Assembly (NCBI RefSeq): GCF_023369555.1
Contig: NZ_JACJVC010000012.1
Coordinates: 1 to 64,000, forward strand
Origin: Actinomyces sp. AC-20-1
GTDB taxonomy: Bacteria; Actinomycetota; Actinomycetes; Actinomycetales; Actinomycetaceae
Direction of reading: 5' to 3'
Length of the DNA: 64,000 bases
The notes beneath the pieces are model-generated. The model was not told the DNA's origin and made no database searches. It saw nothing but the letters and a program-made list of their open reading frames with translations. The position numbers and the translations under genes are program-made. Numbering within the stretch: the first letter of the stretch is position 1; each line of letters starts with the position of its first letter. Shown here one piece after another: positions 45,428-53,737 of this stretch.

Positions 45428-46246
45428 TCAGCGCAGTGAGGCGTGGTGCTCGAGGCAGTGGATGGCCCACCAGGCCAGGACCGCGCTGATGAGGACGGCG
45501 ACCGGCACGAAGCCGAGCCCGAGGACGGTCGGGTCGCTGGCGTCCCGGAGCAGGTCGGGCAGCATGGAGCGGGCCACGAGCTCGCCGGTGCTGAGGTCGA
45601 TCCCGAGGGGCAGCAGGACCATCGCGGCGGCGTAGAGCACCTGGCACACGAGGTAGACCAGGACCATGCCGATGACGACGCCGGTCACCCCGAGGTGGTT
45701 CCATCGCGTCTGTGCGGCGATGCTCATGACGCCGGCCCACATCACCACCCAGCACAGGACCTGCAGGACGGCGGCGCCGAGGACGGTCCAGGTCATGGCG
45801 GGGCCGACGAGGTCGAGCAGGGCCAGTGCCTGGTCGCGCACCTGTGCCGGGCTGGTGCCGTCCATCCAGGAGCGGACGAGCACGACGAGGGTGAGCCCGG
45901 CGACCGTGATGGCCAGCGCGGTCACGGCCGCGGCGAGCAGGTAGAGGACCTTGGCTGCGAAGACCTCACGGCCCCGGGCGGGCAGGCTCATGGTGAGGTA
46001 GCCGCGCTGGCCGTGCACGCTCTGCCAGTACTCGGTGAGCCCGTGGACGAGGATGATGGGGGCGGGAAGGGCGAAGGCGACGGCAGCACCGGCAATGGCC
46101 ATCAGGGTGGGGACGTCCGCCCCCATGGCGTTGGGGACGAGCCCGACGGCGAGGGCGCCGGCTCCGGCGACGAGCAGGACGCCGACGGTCTTGGCGTGGA
46201 CGGTGCCGAGGGTGCGCAGCTCCTCGGCGAGCAGGGTGCGCATCAT
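45428..46246 (-). CDS. ABC-2-type transporter permease
   Basis: A 272-residue membrane protein with six hydrophobic segments (for example VLLVAGAGALAVGLVPNAMG, LPAPIILVHGL, MVLVYLVCQVLYAAAMVLLPLG). It resembles YtrC/ABC-2 permeases, with a short amphipathic N-terminus before the first segment. It forms an exporter or envelope-stress transporter with the preceding ATPase. Its ATG overlaps the ATPase stop (ATGA at 46243-46246). Substrate is unknown; in Bacillus the YtrABCDEF system responds to cell-wall antibiotics. Confidence 0.8.
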   Translation of the reverse strand: MMRTLLAEELRTLGTVHAKTVGVLLVAGAGALAVGLVPNAMGADVPTLMAIAGAAVAFALPAPIILVHGLTEYWQSVHGQRGYLTMSLPARGREVFAAKVLYLLAAAVTALAITVAGLTLVVLVRSWMDGTSPAQVRDQALALLDLVGPAMTWTVLGAAVLQVLCWVVMWAGVMSIAAQTRWNHLGVTGVVIGMVLVYLVCQVLYAAAMVLLPLGIDLSTGELVARSMLPDLLRDASDPTVLGLGFVPVAVLISAVLAWWAIHCLEHHASLR

Positions 46247-47085
46247 GAGCGGTACTCCTTCCTGAACAGGGCGTCGAGGCTCATGCCTGAGACCTCACGG
46301 AGGTCGTCGGCGTCGGCGGCCAGCAGGAGGCGGCCGTCCTTGAGGAAGACGACGGAGTCGACGACGCTCTCGACGTCGGCGATGAGGTGGGTGGAGATGA
46401 GCATGAGGGCGCCGGGGTCGAAGTCGTGCAGGACGCCGTCGAGGATGACGTCGCGGGCGGCCGGGTCGACGCCGGACAGGGGCTCGTCGAGGAGGTAGAC
46501 GCGGGCGCGTCGGCTCATGGCGAGGGTGATGCGCAGCTTGTCGCCCATGCCCTTGCTCATGGCCTTGAGGGTGCGGTCAGTGGGCAGGGCGAAGAAGCGC
46601 AGGAGCTCGCGGGCCTTGGCGGCGTCGAAGTCGGCGAAGAGGCGGGAGAACTGGGCGACGGCGCGCTCGGCGGTGAGGTCCTGGGCGAGGAGGGCGGCGT
46701 CGGGCAGGAAGGAGACGAGCGCCTTGGACTCGGGGCCGGGGACGTGCCCGGCCACGCGCACCTCGCCGTCGTAGTCGGCGAGGAGGCCGGCGAGGACCTT
46801 GAGCAGGGTGGTCTTGCCGCAGCCGTTGGCGCCCATGAGGCCGACGACGCGTCCGGCGGGCAGCTCGAGGGTGAGGTCGGTGAGGACGGGGGTGCCCCGG
46901 TAGCCGCGGGTGAGGTGGTGGACGGCGACGGCGGGCGGCGCGGTGGGGTCGGCGCCCCAGGCGGGCGCGATGGTGCGGAAGCGCTCGATGAGGCCGGGCT
47001 CGCGGTGGGCGGGGCCAGCCGGGTCGGTGCCGGGGGCCGGTCCTGTGGTCCGGACGGTGCCCGGTGCTGGTGCGGGGGTGCTCAT
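46243..47085 (-). CDS. ABC transporter ATP-binding protein, YtrB-like
   Basis: A 280-residue ABC ATPase. A Pro/Ala-rich N-terminal extension of about 40 residues precedes the domain. Walker A is GLMGANGCGKTTLLK, Walker B VYLLDEP, and the H-loop LISTHLIADVES. The signature segment is KAMSKGMGDKLRI, the divergent form common in YtrB/BcrA-like ATPases. Its start overlaps the GntR stop (ATGA at 47082-47085), so the regulator, ATPase and permease form one coupled operon. Confidence 0.88.
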   Translation of the reverse strand: MSTPAPAPGTVRTTGPAPGTDPAGPAHREPGLIERFRTIAPAWGADPTAPPAVAVHHLTRGYRGTPVLTDLTLELPAGRVVGLMGANGCGKTTLLKVLAGLLADYDGEVRVAGHVPGPESKALVSFLPDAALLAQDLTAERAVAQFSRLFADFDAAKARELLRFFALPTDRTLKAMSKGMGDKLRITLAMSRRARVYLLDEPLSGVDPAARDVILDGVLHDFDPGALMLISTHLIADVESVVDSVVFLKDGRLLLAADADDLREVSGMSLDALFRKEYRS

Positions 47086-47462
47086 GGTGTGTCTCCTCGG
47101 CCGCCCTGCACCCTCCAGCGCTCGGCCAGGAGGGCGGTGGCGCTCTCGAGGCTGAGGCCGAGGCCGGTGAGGGCGGTGATGTAGGTGTCGGTGGAGCCGG
47201 TGGCGAGCTCGCGCCGGACCCTGTCGAGGACGTGGGGGTCGGCGGTGACGAAGCGGCCCGAGGTGCGCTCGGCGCCGGTGAGGCCGCTGCGGTCGAGCTC
47301 GGCGAGGGCTCTCTGGACGGTGTTGGGGTTGACCCCGGCGTCGGAGGCGAGCTCGCGGACGGAGGGGATGCGGGTTCCGGGCGGCCAGTGGCCGGAGACG
47401 ATGCGCAGGCGGAAGGTCTCGACCAGCTGGACCCAGATCGGTCTGGTGTCGTCGACGGGCAC
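47082..47462 (-). CDS. GntR-family regulator, YtrA type
   Basis: A 126-residue short GntR repressor. The winged helix is at 8-75 (PIWVQLVETFRLRIVSGHWP, then RIPSVRELASDAGVNPNTVQ). It is followed by only about 45 residues, as in the YtrA subfamily, which lacks a large effector domain. The GTG start has a perfect SD AGGAGGT. It heads the operon with the ABC genes and is preceded by an 11-bp perfect inverted repeat at 47531-47560, its probable operator. Confidence 0.9.
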   Translation of the reverse strand: MPVDDTRPIWVQLVETFRLRIVSGHWPPGTRIPSVRELASDAGVNPNTVQRALAELDRSGLTGAERTSGRFVTADPHVLDRVRRELATGSTDTYITALTGLGLSLESATALLAERWRVQGGRGDTP

Positions 47463-47530
47463 GTGACCTCCTGGGGCTCGGATGCGGACGTGTGCTCATG
47501 AGCGGGTGACCGGGCGCCCGGCCGGAGCGC

Positions 47531-47560
47531 CTGTGTCACTGCACTAATACAGTGACACAG
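47531..47560 (-). promoter_or_regulatory. GntR (YtrA-type) operator
   Basis: CTGTGTCACTG and its perfect reverse complement CAGTGACACAG flank an 8-nt AT-rich spacer (CACTAATA), 69 bp upstream of the gntR start. YtrA-type regulators bind such dyads to repress their own operon. Confidence 0.7.
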
Positions 47561-47790
47561 AGGTCCGGTGGCGTCAACCCGTCTCCCAGCACCACCCCCG
47601 GCACACACGGACCCACCGGGCAAGGACACCCTCAGCAAGGCAGGGCTCCACTCATTTGGAAATAGGGCACACACGCAAGACAGGACCTCAGCGATATGCG
47701 TCAGCACGGCGTCACGGAAGGCAGAACCATCGTTTTCCGATGCGATACCAACGATTCGCTCGGACGCCGACCACTCTCGCGGATCCCGCC

Positions 47791-47819
47791 TTGCCGACGC
47801 CGCACACCCCTCCTACGGT
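47791..47819 (+). promoter_or_regulatory. Promoter of the DUF1540 gene
   Basis: TTGCCG (47791-47796), 17-nt spacer, TACGGT (47814-47819), then a leader of about 45 nt with SD GAGAGGA. One of the better sigma-A-type promoters in the window. Confidence 0.5.
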
Positions 47820-47870
47820 GATTTACGTCAGCCGCTCCGGCCACCGCACGTCTCACGAGAGGAACCGACC

Positions 47871-48143
47871 ATGCCGACCGTCGCCCCCATCACCGCCTGC
47901 TACACCACCACCTGCGCCTTCAACCACGAGGGCTGCACCGCCTTCGCCGTCACCATCGGCGGCACGGGCACCTGCAGCACCCTCATCAACCTCGACGCCC
48001 GCGGCGGCCTGCCCGTCGCCGAGGCCCACGTCGGGGCCTGCCAGCGCCTCGAGTGCGTCCACAACAAGGACCTCATGTGCTCCGCCGAGGGCGTCACCCT
48101 CGGCCCCGACACCGCGGCCTGCCTCACCTACGAGGCCCGCTGA
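47871..48143 (+). CDS. Tandem DUF1540 cysteine-rich protein
   Basis: A 90-residue protein made of two DUF1540 units, each with a Cys-x4/5-Cys...Cys...Cys pattern: ITACYTTTCAFN...EGCTAF...GTCSTL, then GACQRLECVHNKDLMC...AACLTY. Eight cysteines in all suggest metal binding. Function is unknown; DUF1540 proteins are small and often stress-induced. SD GAGAGGA sits 8 nt before the ATG. Two tandem hairpins follow. Confidence 0.85.
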   Translation: MPTVAPITACYTTTCAFNHEGCTAFAVTIGGTGTCSTLINLDARGGLPVAEAHVGACQRLECVHNKDLMCSAEGVTLGPDTAACLTYEAR

Positions 48144-48160
48144 CACCTGGTACCACGCAG

Positions 48161-48184
48161 CGGGCCTCGCACGCACGAGGCCCG
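48161..48184. terminator. Terminator hairpin after DUF1540
   Basis: CGGGCCTCG (48161-48169) and CGAGGCCCG (48176-48184), 6-nt loop. Confidence 0.55.
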
Positions 48185-48202
48185 GACACCGGAGGCTGAA
48201 CG

Positions 48203-48236
48203 GGACCGGCCCCACCAAGGACGGCGGGGCCGGTCC
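48203..48236. terminator. Second terminator hairpin, likely for the minus-strand gene
   Basis: An 11-bp stem (48203-48213 with 48226-48236) and 12-nt loop, 40 bp past the stop of the convergent gene. Confidence 0.55.
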
Positions 48237-48275
48237 TGCGCGTGCGCCACCAACACCCGCCGGACGGTGCGGGGC

Positions 48276-49148
48276 TCAGCCGCGCAGCAGGTCCTCGAGC
48301 AGGGCCTCCTGGACGCAGCCGCGCAGGAAGGGCCCCACCTCGCAGGCCCGGCGGGTGCCGCTGGGCAGCCAGACCTGCACCGTCTCGACGCAGGTGGGTG
48401 ACACGTGCATGAGCGTCACGCCGTCCGGGGCGACGTCGGCGCACAGGACCCGCCCGTGCAGGGACGGGCACAGGCCGTCGGCCGGGCGGTGGGAGCACAG
48501 CACCCCGGGCAGGCGCCCCTGGACCACGCTCTCGCACAGCAGGGTGAGCGCAGCGTCGCCGAGCTCGCGCACCTCCTCCTGGGCGCTGACGGAGTCGAGG
48601 TCGTTCCACAGCAGGGAGGGGGCGAGGTCGGCCTCCACGACCTCCTCGAGCGTGTGGCCGGACACGCCCATGGCGTCGTGGACCATGACGCGGTCGGCGG
48701 TGACGACGCCCAGGCGGCCCCCCGGCGCCCCGGCGAGGGAGCCGAGACCGTCGAGCGGGTCCTCGCCCGTGATCGGGCAGTGGCAGCCGGCGGTCTCGCC
48801 GGCGAGGACGAGGGCGGTCTCGTCCGCGTCCAGCCAGGTGAGCAGGCCCAGGAGGTGGGCGGTCGCCGAGGTCACGCGCAGGCTGGGCTCAGCGGCCTCG
48901 AGGGTGACGTCGAGACGGACCTCGACGACCTCGCCGTCGAGAGCGTCGGCCAGGGGGTGGTCGACGCCGGGGCAGGCGGCGACGATGACGCGCCCGTCCT
49001 CGTCCAGGGCGTGCATGACGGCCAGCGGCTGGGCCCCGGCGTGGCGGTAGGCGGTGACCTCGGCGGCTCCGGCCCCGGCCAGGAGCCGTCGCGCCATCCG
49101 GCGCGAGGAGACGGGTGCGGTGCCCGCCGCGCTGCCCTGCTCGCTCAC
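48276..49148 (-). CDS. Conserved hypothetical protein, probably iron-regulated
   Basis: A 290-residue protein I do not recognise with certainty. The N-terminal half (SSRRMARRLLAGAGAAEVTA, then ALDEDGRVIVAACPGVDHP and VRLDVTLEAAEPSLRVT) has the strand pattern of a split-barrel flavin-reductase or heme-utilisation (HugZ-like) domain, but this is inference. The C-terminal half is Cys-rich (GCHCPIT, GVLCSHRPADGLCPSL, VLCADVA, SPTCVE), suggesting metal or heme contact. No signal peptide. A 14/19 match to the DtxR/IdeR box lies 26 bp upstream, so it is probably induced on iron limitation. Confidence 0.55.
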   Translation of the reverse strand: MSEQGSAAGTAPVSSRRMARRLLAGAGAAEVTAYRHAGAQPLAVMHALDEDGRVIVAACPGVDHPLADALDGEVVEVRLDVTLEAAEPSLRVTSATAHLLGLLTWLDADETALVLAGETAGCHCPITGEDPLDGLGSLAGAPGGRLGVVTADRVMVHDAMGVSGHTLEEVVEADLAPSLLWNDLDSVSAQEEVRELGDAALTLLCESVVQGRLPGVLCSHRPADGLCPSLHGRVLCADVAPDGVTLMHVSPTCVETVQVWLPSGTRRACEVGPFLRGCVQEALLEDLLRG

Positions 49149-49174
49149 ACGTCCTCCTTCATCAGACCCCGGTC

Positions 49175-49193
49175 GCAGGTAAGGCTAGCCTGA
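49175..49193 (-). promoter_or_regulatory. DtxR/IdeR-like iron box
   Basis: This 19-mer matches the consensus TTAGGTTAGGCTAACCTAA at 14 of 19 positions, including an unbroken AGGCTA core. It lies 26 bp upstream of the start of the gene at 48276-49148, a normal position for repression. Confidence 0.55.
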
Positions 49194-49263
49194 GGGCCTG
49201 TCGGGCACCATGTGTTCCACCCCTCAGGACCGCCCGCACAGGCCGCACCCGCACGGGCACCGC

Positions 49264-50301
49264 TCAGCCCCGCAGGCGGCCCAGCTCCTCGACCAGCTGC
49301 GGCACCACCGTCCTGACGTCCCCGACGACGCCGAAGTCCGCCATCTGGAGGATCGGGGCCTCGGCGTCGTCGCAGACCGCGACGATCGTGCCCGCCCCCT
49401 GGATGCCGCTCGTGTGGTGCACGGCCCCCGAGACGCCCAGGCCGATGTACAGGCGCGGGGCGATGCTCACCCCCGTCTGGCCCACCTGGGCGCTGCGCTC
49501 CACCCAGCCCTCGTCACAGGCGACGCGGGTCGCGCCGACGGCGGCCCCCAGCGGGTCCGCCAGCGAGCGCACGAGGTCGATGTCGCCGTCGACACCGCGC
49601 CCGGCGACGACGACGGTGCGGGCCCCCACCAGGTCCGGGCCGGAGGTCGTGGGGGCCGGCTCGCGCGAGACGACCCGCACGGCCAGCGACTCGGGGCTGA
49701 GGACGACGTCCAGGGCCTCGACCGCCAGGGGGGCGCCGGGCCCGGGGACCTCGACCTCGGAGGTCCGCACGGCCACGACCGGCGTCGTGCCGGTACCGCC
49801 GACCCTCAGGGTCGTGGCCCAGGAGCCGGACAGGACGGTCTTGGAGGCGGTGAGGGCACCGTCCTGGACCCGCAGGTCACTGGCGTCGGCGGTGCAGGCC
49901 GAGCCGAGGAGGACGGCCGCGCGGGCGGCGACCTCCTTGCCGTGGTGGTCGGAGGGCACGAGCGCGACGGCCGGCTCGACGGCGCGCACGGCGCTCACGA
50001 GGGCGTCCGCCACGGCGCCGGCCTGCGTGCCGGCGTCCCCGAGGTCGGCTGCGAGCACCCGCGTGGCGCCCGCCCCGGCCAGCGCCGCGCTGGCGTCCGC
50101 CCCCACGGGCCCGAGGACGAGGGAGACCACGTCAGCGCGGGTGAGGGCCGCGGCCCCGGCGACGAGCGCGAGCCCGGCACCGGAGGGGGCGACCTGGGAG
50201 ACGGCCTCGGCAGCGCTCGTCGTGGGCGTCTCGAGGTCGACGAGGACGAGGACGGGGGCGTCGAAGGTCCCGCCCGCGGTCCCGGCGGGGGTGTCAGTCA
50301 T
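49264..50301 (-). CDS. etfA: Electron transfer flavoprotein alpha subunit
   Basis: A 345-residue EtfA/FixB. The C-terminal FAD-binding domain is complete: VVVAGRGVDGDID, GATRVACDEGWVERSAQVGQ, GLGVSGAVHHTSGIQGAGTI, and VAVCDDAEAPILQMADFGVV. The N-terminal part pairs with EtfB. The heterodimer carries electrons from flavin dehydrogenases to the respiratory chain. SD GAGAGGAA precedes ATG 50301; longer in-frame starts are not family-like. It lies 11 bp downstream of etfB in one operon. Confidence 0.95.
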   Translation of the reverse strand: MTDTPAGTAGGTFDAPVLVLVDLETPTTSAAEAVSQVAPSGAGLALVAGAAALTRADVVSLVLGPVGADASAALAGAGATRVLAADLGDAGTQAGAVADALVSAVRAVEPAVALVPSDHHGKEVAARAAVLLGSACTADASDLRVQDGALTASKTVLSGSWATTLRVGGTGTTPVVAVRTSEVEVPGPGAPLAVEALDVVLSPESLAVRVVSREPAPTTSGPDLVGARTVVVAGRGVDGDIDLVRSLADPLGAAVGATRVACDEGWVERSAQVGQTGVSIAPRLYIGLGVSGAVHHTSGIQGAGTIVAVCDDAEAPILQMADFGVVGDVRTVVPQLVEELGRLRG

Positions 50302-50312
50302 GTGCGTTCCTC

Positions 50313-51092
50313 TCAGACGAGCTGGTTCTCGACGAGCCAGGCGGCCAGCTCGCGGCCGGCCTGCCCGGCGTCGGTGCGGATGGTGCCGGCGCCGCGCGCC
50401 GGGCGCTGCCGGTCGCACAGCACGGACACCGCGGGGCTCGGGGCCTCGAGGCCGAGCGCCGCCAGGTCCCAGGTCTCCAGGGGCTTGCGGCGAGCGGCGC
50501 GCATGGCCGCGAAGTTGGGGTAGCGCGGCTCGTTGGCCTGGTCGGTGACGGAGACGAGGGCGGGCAGGGGGGCGCTGAGCACCTCGCGCACGGCCCCCAC
50601 GGTCCGGGTGACGACGAGGTCGGAGTCGTGGACCTCCAGGCCGGTGGCGAGCGTGAGGGCGGGCACGCGCAGCTCGGCGGCGAGCGCGCCGGGCAGCAGC
50701 GAGGTCAGGGCGTCGAGGGAGGCCATGCCGGTGACGACGAGGTCGACGTCGCCCGTGCCCTCGCCGGCCCCGCCGACGCGCCTGATGGCGGCGGCGAGGG
50801 TGCGGGCCGTGGCGACGACGTCGGAGCCGGCCAGCGCCTCGTCGCTCACGAGGACGGCGGAGTCCGCCCCCATCTGCAGGGCGCGACGCAGGGCGTCCTC
50901 GGCGCCCTCGGGGCCCATCGTCAGCGCGATGACCTCACCCCCGTGCTCCTCGACGAGGCTGACGGCGGCCTCGACGGCGTTCTCGTCGAGCTCGTTGAGG
51001 ACGTCATCCTCACCTCGTACGAGACGCCCGTCCTCCAGCCGCCGCTCGGACTGCACGTCGGGGACGTGCTTGACACAGACCACGATCTTCAT
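50313..51092 (-). CDS. etfB: Electron transfer flavoprotein beta subunit
   Basis: A 259-residue EtfB/FixA beginning MKIVVCVKHVPDVQSERRL. Family segments are NELDENAVEAAVSLVEEHGG, ALQMGADSAVLVSDE and the AMP-binding and recognition-loop region. CAGCCT lies 7 nt before the ATG on the minus strand and there is no SD, so a leaderless start is likely. It is divergent from glgX across 221 bp that include a 29-bp direct repeat. Confidence 0.95.
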   Translation of the reverse strand: MKIVVCVKHVPDVQSERRLEDGRLVRGEDDVLNELDENAVEAAVSLVEEHGGEVIALTMGPEGAEDALRRALQMGADSAVLVSDEALAGSDVVATARTLAAAIRRVGGAGEGTGDVDLVVTGMASLDALTSLLPGALAAELRVPALTLATGLEVHDSDLVVTRTVGAVREVLSAPLPALVSVTDQANEPRYPNFAAMRAARRKPLETWDLAALGLEAPSPAVSVLCDRQRPARGAGTIRTDAGQAGRELAAWLVENQLV

Positions 51093-51099
51093 GCGGCCC

Positions 51100-51105
51100 A
51101 GGCTG
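51100..51105 (-). promoter_or_regulatory. -10-like CAGCCT, leaderless start of etfB
   Basis: On the minus strand CAGCCT, then GGGCCGC, then the etfB ATG. Confidence 0.4.
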
Positions 51106-51125
51106 CCACACGGCGCGTGCCGCGG

Positions 51126-51215
51126 TCACCGGCCCCCGGGGGCGTGAGACGCGCCTCCGGGACGCAGACACTCACGGCCCTGCTCATCACCGGCCCCCGG
51201 GGGCGTGAGACGCGC
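51126..51215. repeat. 29-bp direct repeat between etfB and glgX
   Basis: Two identical 29-bp copies at 51126-51154 and 51187-51215, 61 bp apart start to start, each containing the palindrome GCCCCCGGGGGC. They sit in the divergent promoter region, so a paired operator is possible; a recent tandem duplication is the alternative. Confidence 0.7.
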
Positions 51216-51313
51216 GCCACCCGCCCCTCCCGGGACGGCCCGGGAGGCGACTCCGTCGCACCGAAAGCCCCATTCAGATTGCCGCTCCCCCTCGACCTGG
51301 CAAGAATGCCCCC

Positions 51314-53674
51314 ATGCCTGACACGACCACGACGCAGCCCGCTGCGCCCCCGGCCGCCGACCTCCTCAGACCCGCCGCCCTGGCGAGCCTGGACGCACGT
51401 GACCGCAGCCGCCTGGGCGCGGTGCCGGCCGAGGACGGCACGAGCTTCGTCGTCGTCGCCCCCGACGCCACGGCCGTCGACCTGTGCCTGCTCGAGACGG
51501 ACGGCAGCGGCCGGGTCCTGTCCGAGCGCCGCGTCGGCATGCACGGCCCCGTGCGCGGGGCCTGGGGGGCGCACGTGCCCGGCGTCGGCCCCGGCCAGCG
51601 CTACGGCTACCGCGTCCACGGCGAGTGGAACCCCTCGACGGGCCTCCTGCTCAACCCGCACAAGCTCCTGCTCGACCCCTACGCCCGGGCCCTGGAGGGC
51701 GCGCCCCGCCTAGGCCCGGAGATCTTCGCCCACGAGGTCGACGAGGACTACAACCCCACCTACGTGCCCTTCACCCCCTCCCGCCTGGACTCGGCCGGGC
51801 ACGTGGCCCTCGGCGTCGTCACCGCCGCCCCGTCCTTCCCGGTGGCCCCCGGCCCGCGCGTGGGCAACGAGCGCGTGGTCGTCTACGAGACGCACGTCAA
51901 GGGCCTGACCCTCACCCTGCCGGAGGTGCCCGCCGAGCTGCGGGGCACCTACGCGGGGCTCGCCCACCCGGCCACCATCGAGCACCTGAGGTCCCTGGGC
52001 GTGACGACGGTCGAGCTGCTGCCGATCCAGGCGGCCTTCTCCGAGACCTTCCTGCTGGCGCGCGGGCGCACGAACTACTGGGGCTACTCGACACTGTCCT
52101 ACTTCGCGCCCGAGCCGTCATACGCCATGCGCTCCTCCCAGGAGGCCGGCCCCCAGGCGGTCCTCGACGAGGTGCGCGGCATGATCTCGCTGCTGCACGA
52201 GGCGGGCCTGGAGGTGGTGATGGACGTCGTCTACAACCACACCTGCGAGTCCGGCTTCGGCGGCCCGAGCCTGAGCCTGCGCGGCCTGGACGACCGCCGC
52301 TACTACCTTCACGCGCCCGGCCAGACCGGCCACTACTACGACGTCACGGGCACGGGCGCGAGCACGGACATGCGCTACGCGCGCGCCGTCCAGCTCACCC
52401 TGGACTCCCTGCGCTACTGGGTGAGCGAGATGGGGGTGGACGGCTTCCGCTTCGACCTGGCGGCGACGCTGGGGCGCCACGCCACCGAGTTCAGCCCGCG
52501 CCACCCGCTGCTCGTCGCCATGGCGACCGACCCCGTGCTCAGCGGCGCCCGGCTCATCGCCGAGCCCTGGGACGTGGGCCCCGGCGGCTGGCGCACCGGC
52601 GAGTTCCCCGAGCCCTTCCACGACTGGAACGACCGCTACCGCGGGACGGTGCGCTCCTTCTGGCTGCGCGACGCCTCGGAGATGTCCAAGGGGCGCACGG
52701 GCTCGGACCTGCGCGACCTCGCCACGCGCCTGTCGGGCAGCGTGGACACCTTCGGCCACGGCGAGTACCCGGGCGGGCGCGGGCCCCTCGCGAGCGTCAA
52801 CTTCGTCACCGCCCACGACGGCTTCACCCTGCGCGACCTCGTCTGCTACGACCACAAGCACAACGAGGACAACGGCGAGGGCAACCGGGACGGCACGGAC
52901 GACAACCGCTCCTGGAACCACGGCTTCGAGGGACCGATCCCCGAGGGCGTGGACATGGGCCCGCACGAGCTCATGCGCCGACGCTCCATGCGCAACGTCC
53001 TGGCGACCCTGCTCGTGTCCGCGGGCACGCCGATGCTCCTGGGCGGGGACGAGATCGGCCGCACCCAGCAGGGCAACAACAACTCCTACTGCCAGGACTC
53101 CCCGGTCTCCTGGTACAGCTGGGACCTGGAGCCGTGGCAGCGCGACCTGCTGGCCACCACCCAGTTCCTCGTGCGCACCCGCCACGAGCACCCGGTCATG
53201 CGCCCCACCTCCTTCGCCTCGGGCGCGGTCCGCCCGGGGGACACCATCGCGGACCTGTCGTGGATCGGGGCCGACGGCGAGGCGCTGAGCAACGACGCCT
53301 GGCACGACCCGCACACGCGGGTCGTGCAGATGCTGCGCTCCGGGCGGCCTGTGGGCGACGACGACCTGCTCGTCGTCATCAACGGCACCCTCGACCAGTG
53401 CGAGGTGGTGCTGGCCGACGGGCACGGCACCGACTGGCACCTGGCGTGGGACTCGACCTGGCCGGTGCCGCGCCCGCACACCTCCTCCTTCTCCCTGGCG
53501 CGCCGGGTCTCGCGGGGCGAGGCGGCGCGGGCCCGGGCCGTCAACCCCGAGCGCGCCCGCGCCTCGCGGCCGGGGGCGACCGACTGCCGCCAGGACCGTC
53601 CGGGGGACACGACGACGCTGGAGGCGTTGAGCATGCGCGTGTACTTCTCCGGGGAGGTCCTGGCTCACCCCTGA
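51314..53674 (+). CDS. glgX: Glycogen debranching enzyme (isoamylase type)
   Basis: A 786-residue GH13 isoamylase/GlgX that removes alpha-1,6 branches from glycogen. An N-terminal CBM48 domain (SFVVVAPDATAVDLCLLETD, GQRYGYRVHGEWNP) precedes the barrel. The nucleophile is Asp381 in GFRFDLAAT, the acid/base Glu417 in LIAEPWDVG, and the third Asp is in TAHDGFTLRDLV. MLLGGDEIGRTQQGNNNSY is typical of GlgX. Full length. The ATG has no SD but follows AAGAAT (51302-51307) by 6 nt. It starts the glycogen/maltosyl region. Confidence 0.95.
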   Translation: MPDTTTTQPAAPPAADLLRPAALASLDARDRSRLGAVPAEDGTSFVVVAPDATAVDLCLLETDGSGRVLSERRVGMHGPVRGAWGAHVPGVGPGQRYGYRVHGEWNPSTGLLLNPHKLLLDPYARALEGAPRLGPEIFAHEVDEDYNPTYVPFTPSRLDSAGHVALGVVTAAPSFPVAPGPRVGNERVVVYETHVKGLTLTLPEVPAELRGTYAGLAHPATIEHLRSLGVTTVELLPIQAAFSETFLLARGRTNYWGYSTLSYFAPEPSYAMRSSQEAGPQAVLDEVRGMISLLHEAGLEVVMDVVYNHTCESGFGGPSLSLRGLDDRRYYLHAPGQTGHYYDVTGTGASTDMRYARAVQLTLDSLRYWVSEMGVDGFRFDLAATLGRHATEFSPRHPLLVAMATDPVLSGARLIAEPWDVGPGGWRTGEFPEPFHDWNDRYRGTVRSFWLRDASEMSKGRTGSDLRDLATRLSGSVDTFGHGEYPGGRGPLASVNFVTAHDGFTLRDLVCYDHKHNEDNGEGNRDGTDDNRSWNHGFEGPIPEGVDMGPHELMRRRSMRNVLATLLVSAGTPMLLGGDEIGRTQQGNNNSYCQDSPVSWYSWDLEPWQRDLLATTQFLVRTRHEHPVMRPTSFASGAVRPGDTIADLSWIGADGEALSNDAWHDPHTRVVQMLRSGRPVGDDDLLVVINGTLDQCEVVLADGHGTDWHLAWDSTWPVPRPHTSSFSLARRVSRGEAARARAVNPERARASRPGATDCRQDRPGDTTTLEALSMRVYFSGEVLAHP

Positions 53675-53724
53675 GCCGCGGGTGCCGAGGGACCGGGCGG
53701 AGCGGGGTGGTCGCCGTCGGCCCC

Positions 53725-53730
53725 TAGGAT
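53725..53730 (+). promoter_or_regulatory. -10-like TAGGAT, leaderless start of trpS
   Basis: TAGGAT, 7 nt, ATG 53738. It overlaps the alternative ATG at 53729, ruling that codon out if the promoter is real. Confidence 0.5.
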
Positions 53731-53737
53731 GGGCGCC

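Larger units (their letters stand above)
47463..47870. other. Divergent intergenic region, GntR operon and DUF1540 gene
   Basis: It holds the GntR operator (47531-47560) and the DUF1540 promoter (47791-47819). The stretch 47640-47770 is less GC-rich than its surroundings and shows no gene or clear structure. Confidence 0.5.
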
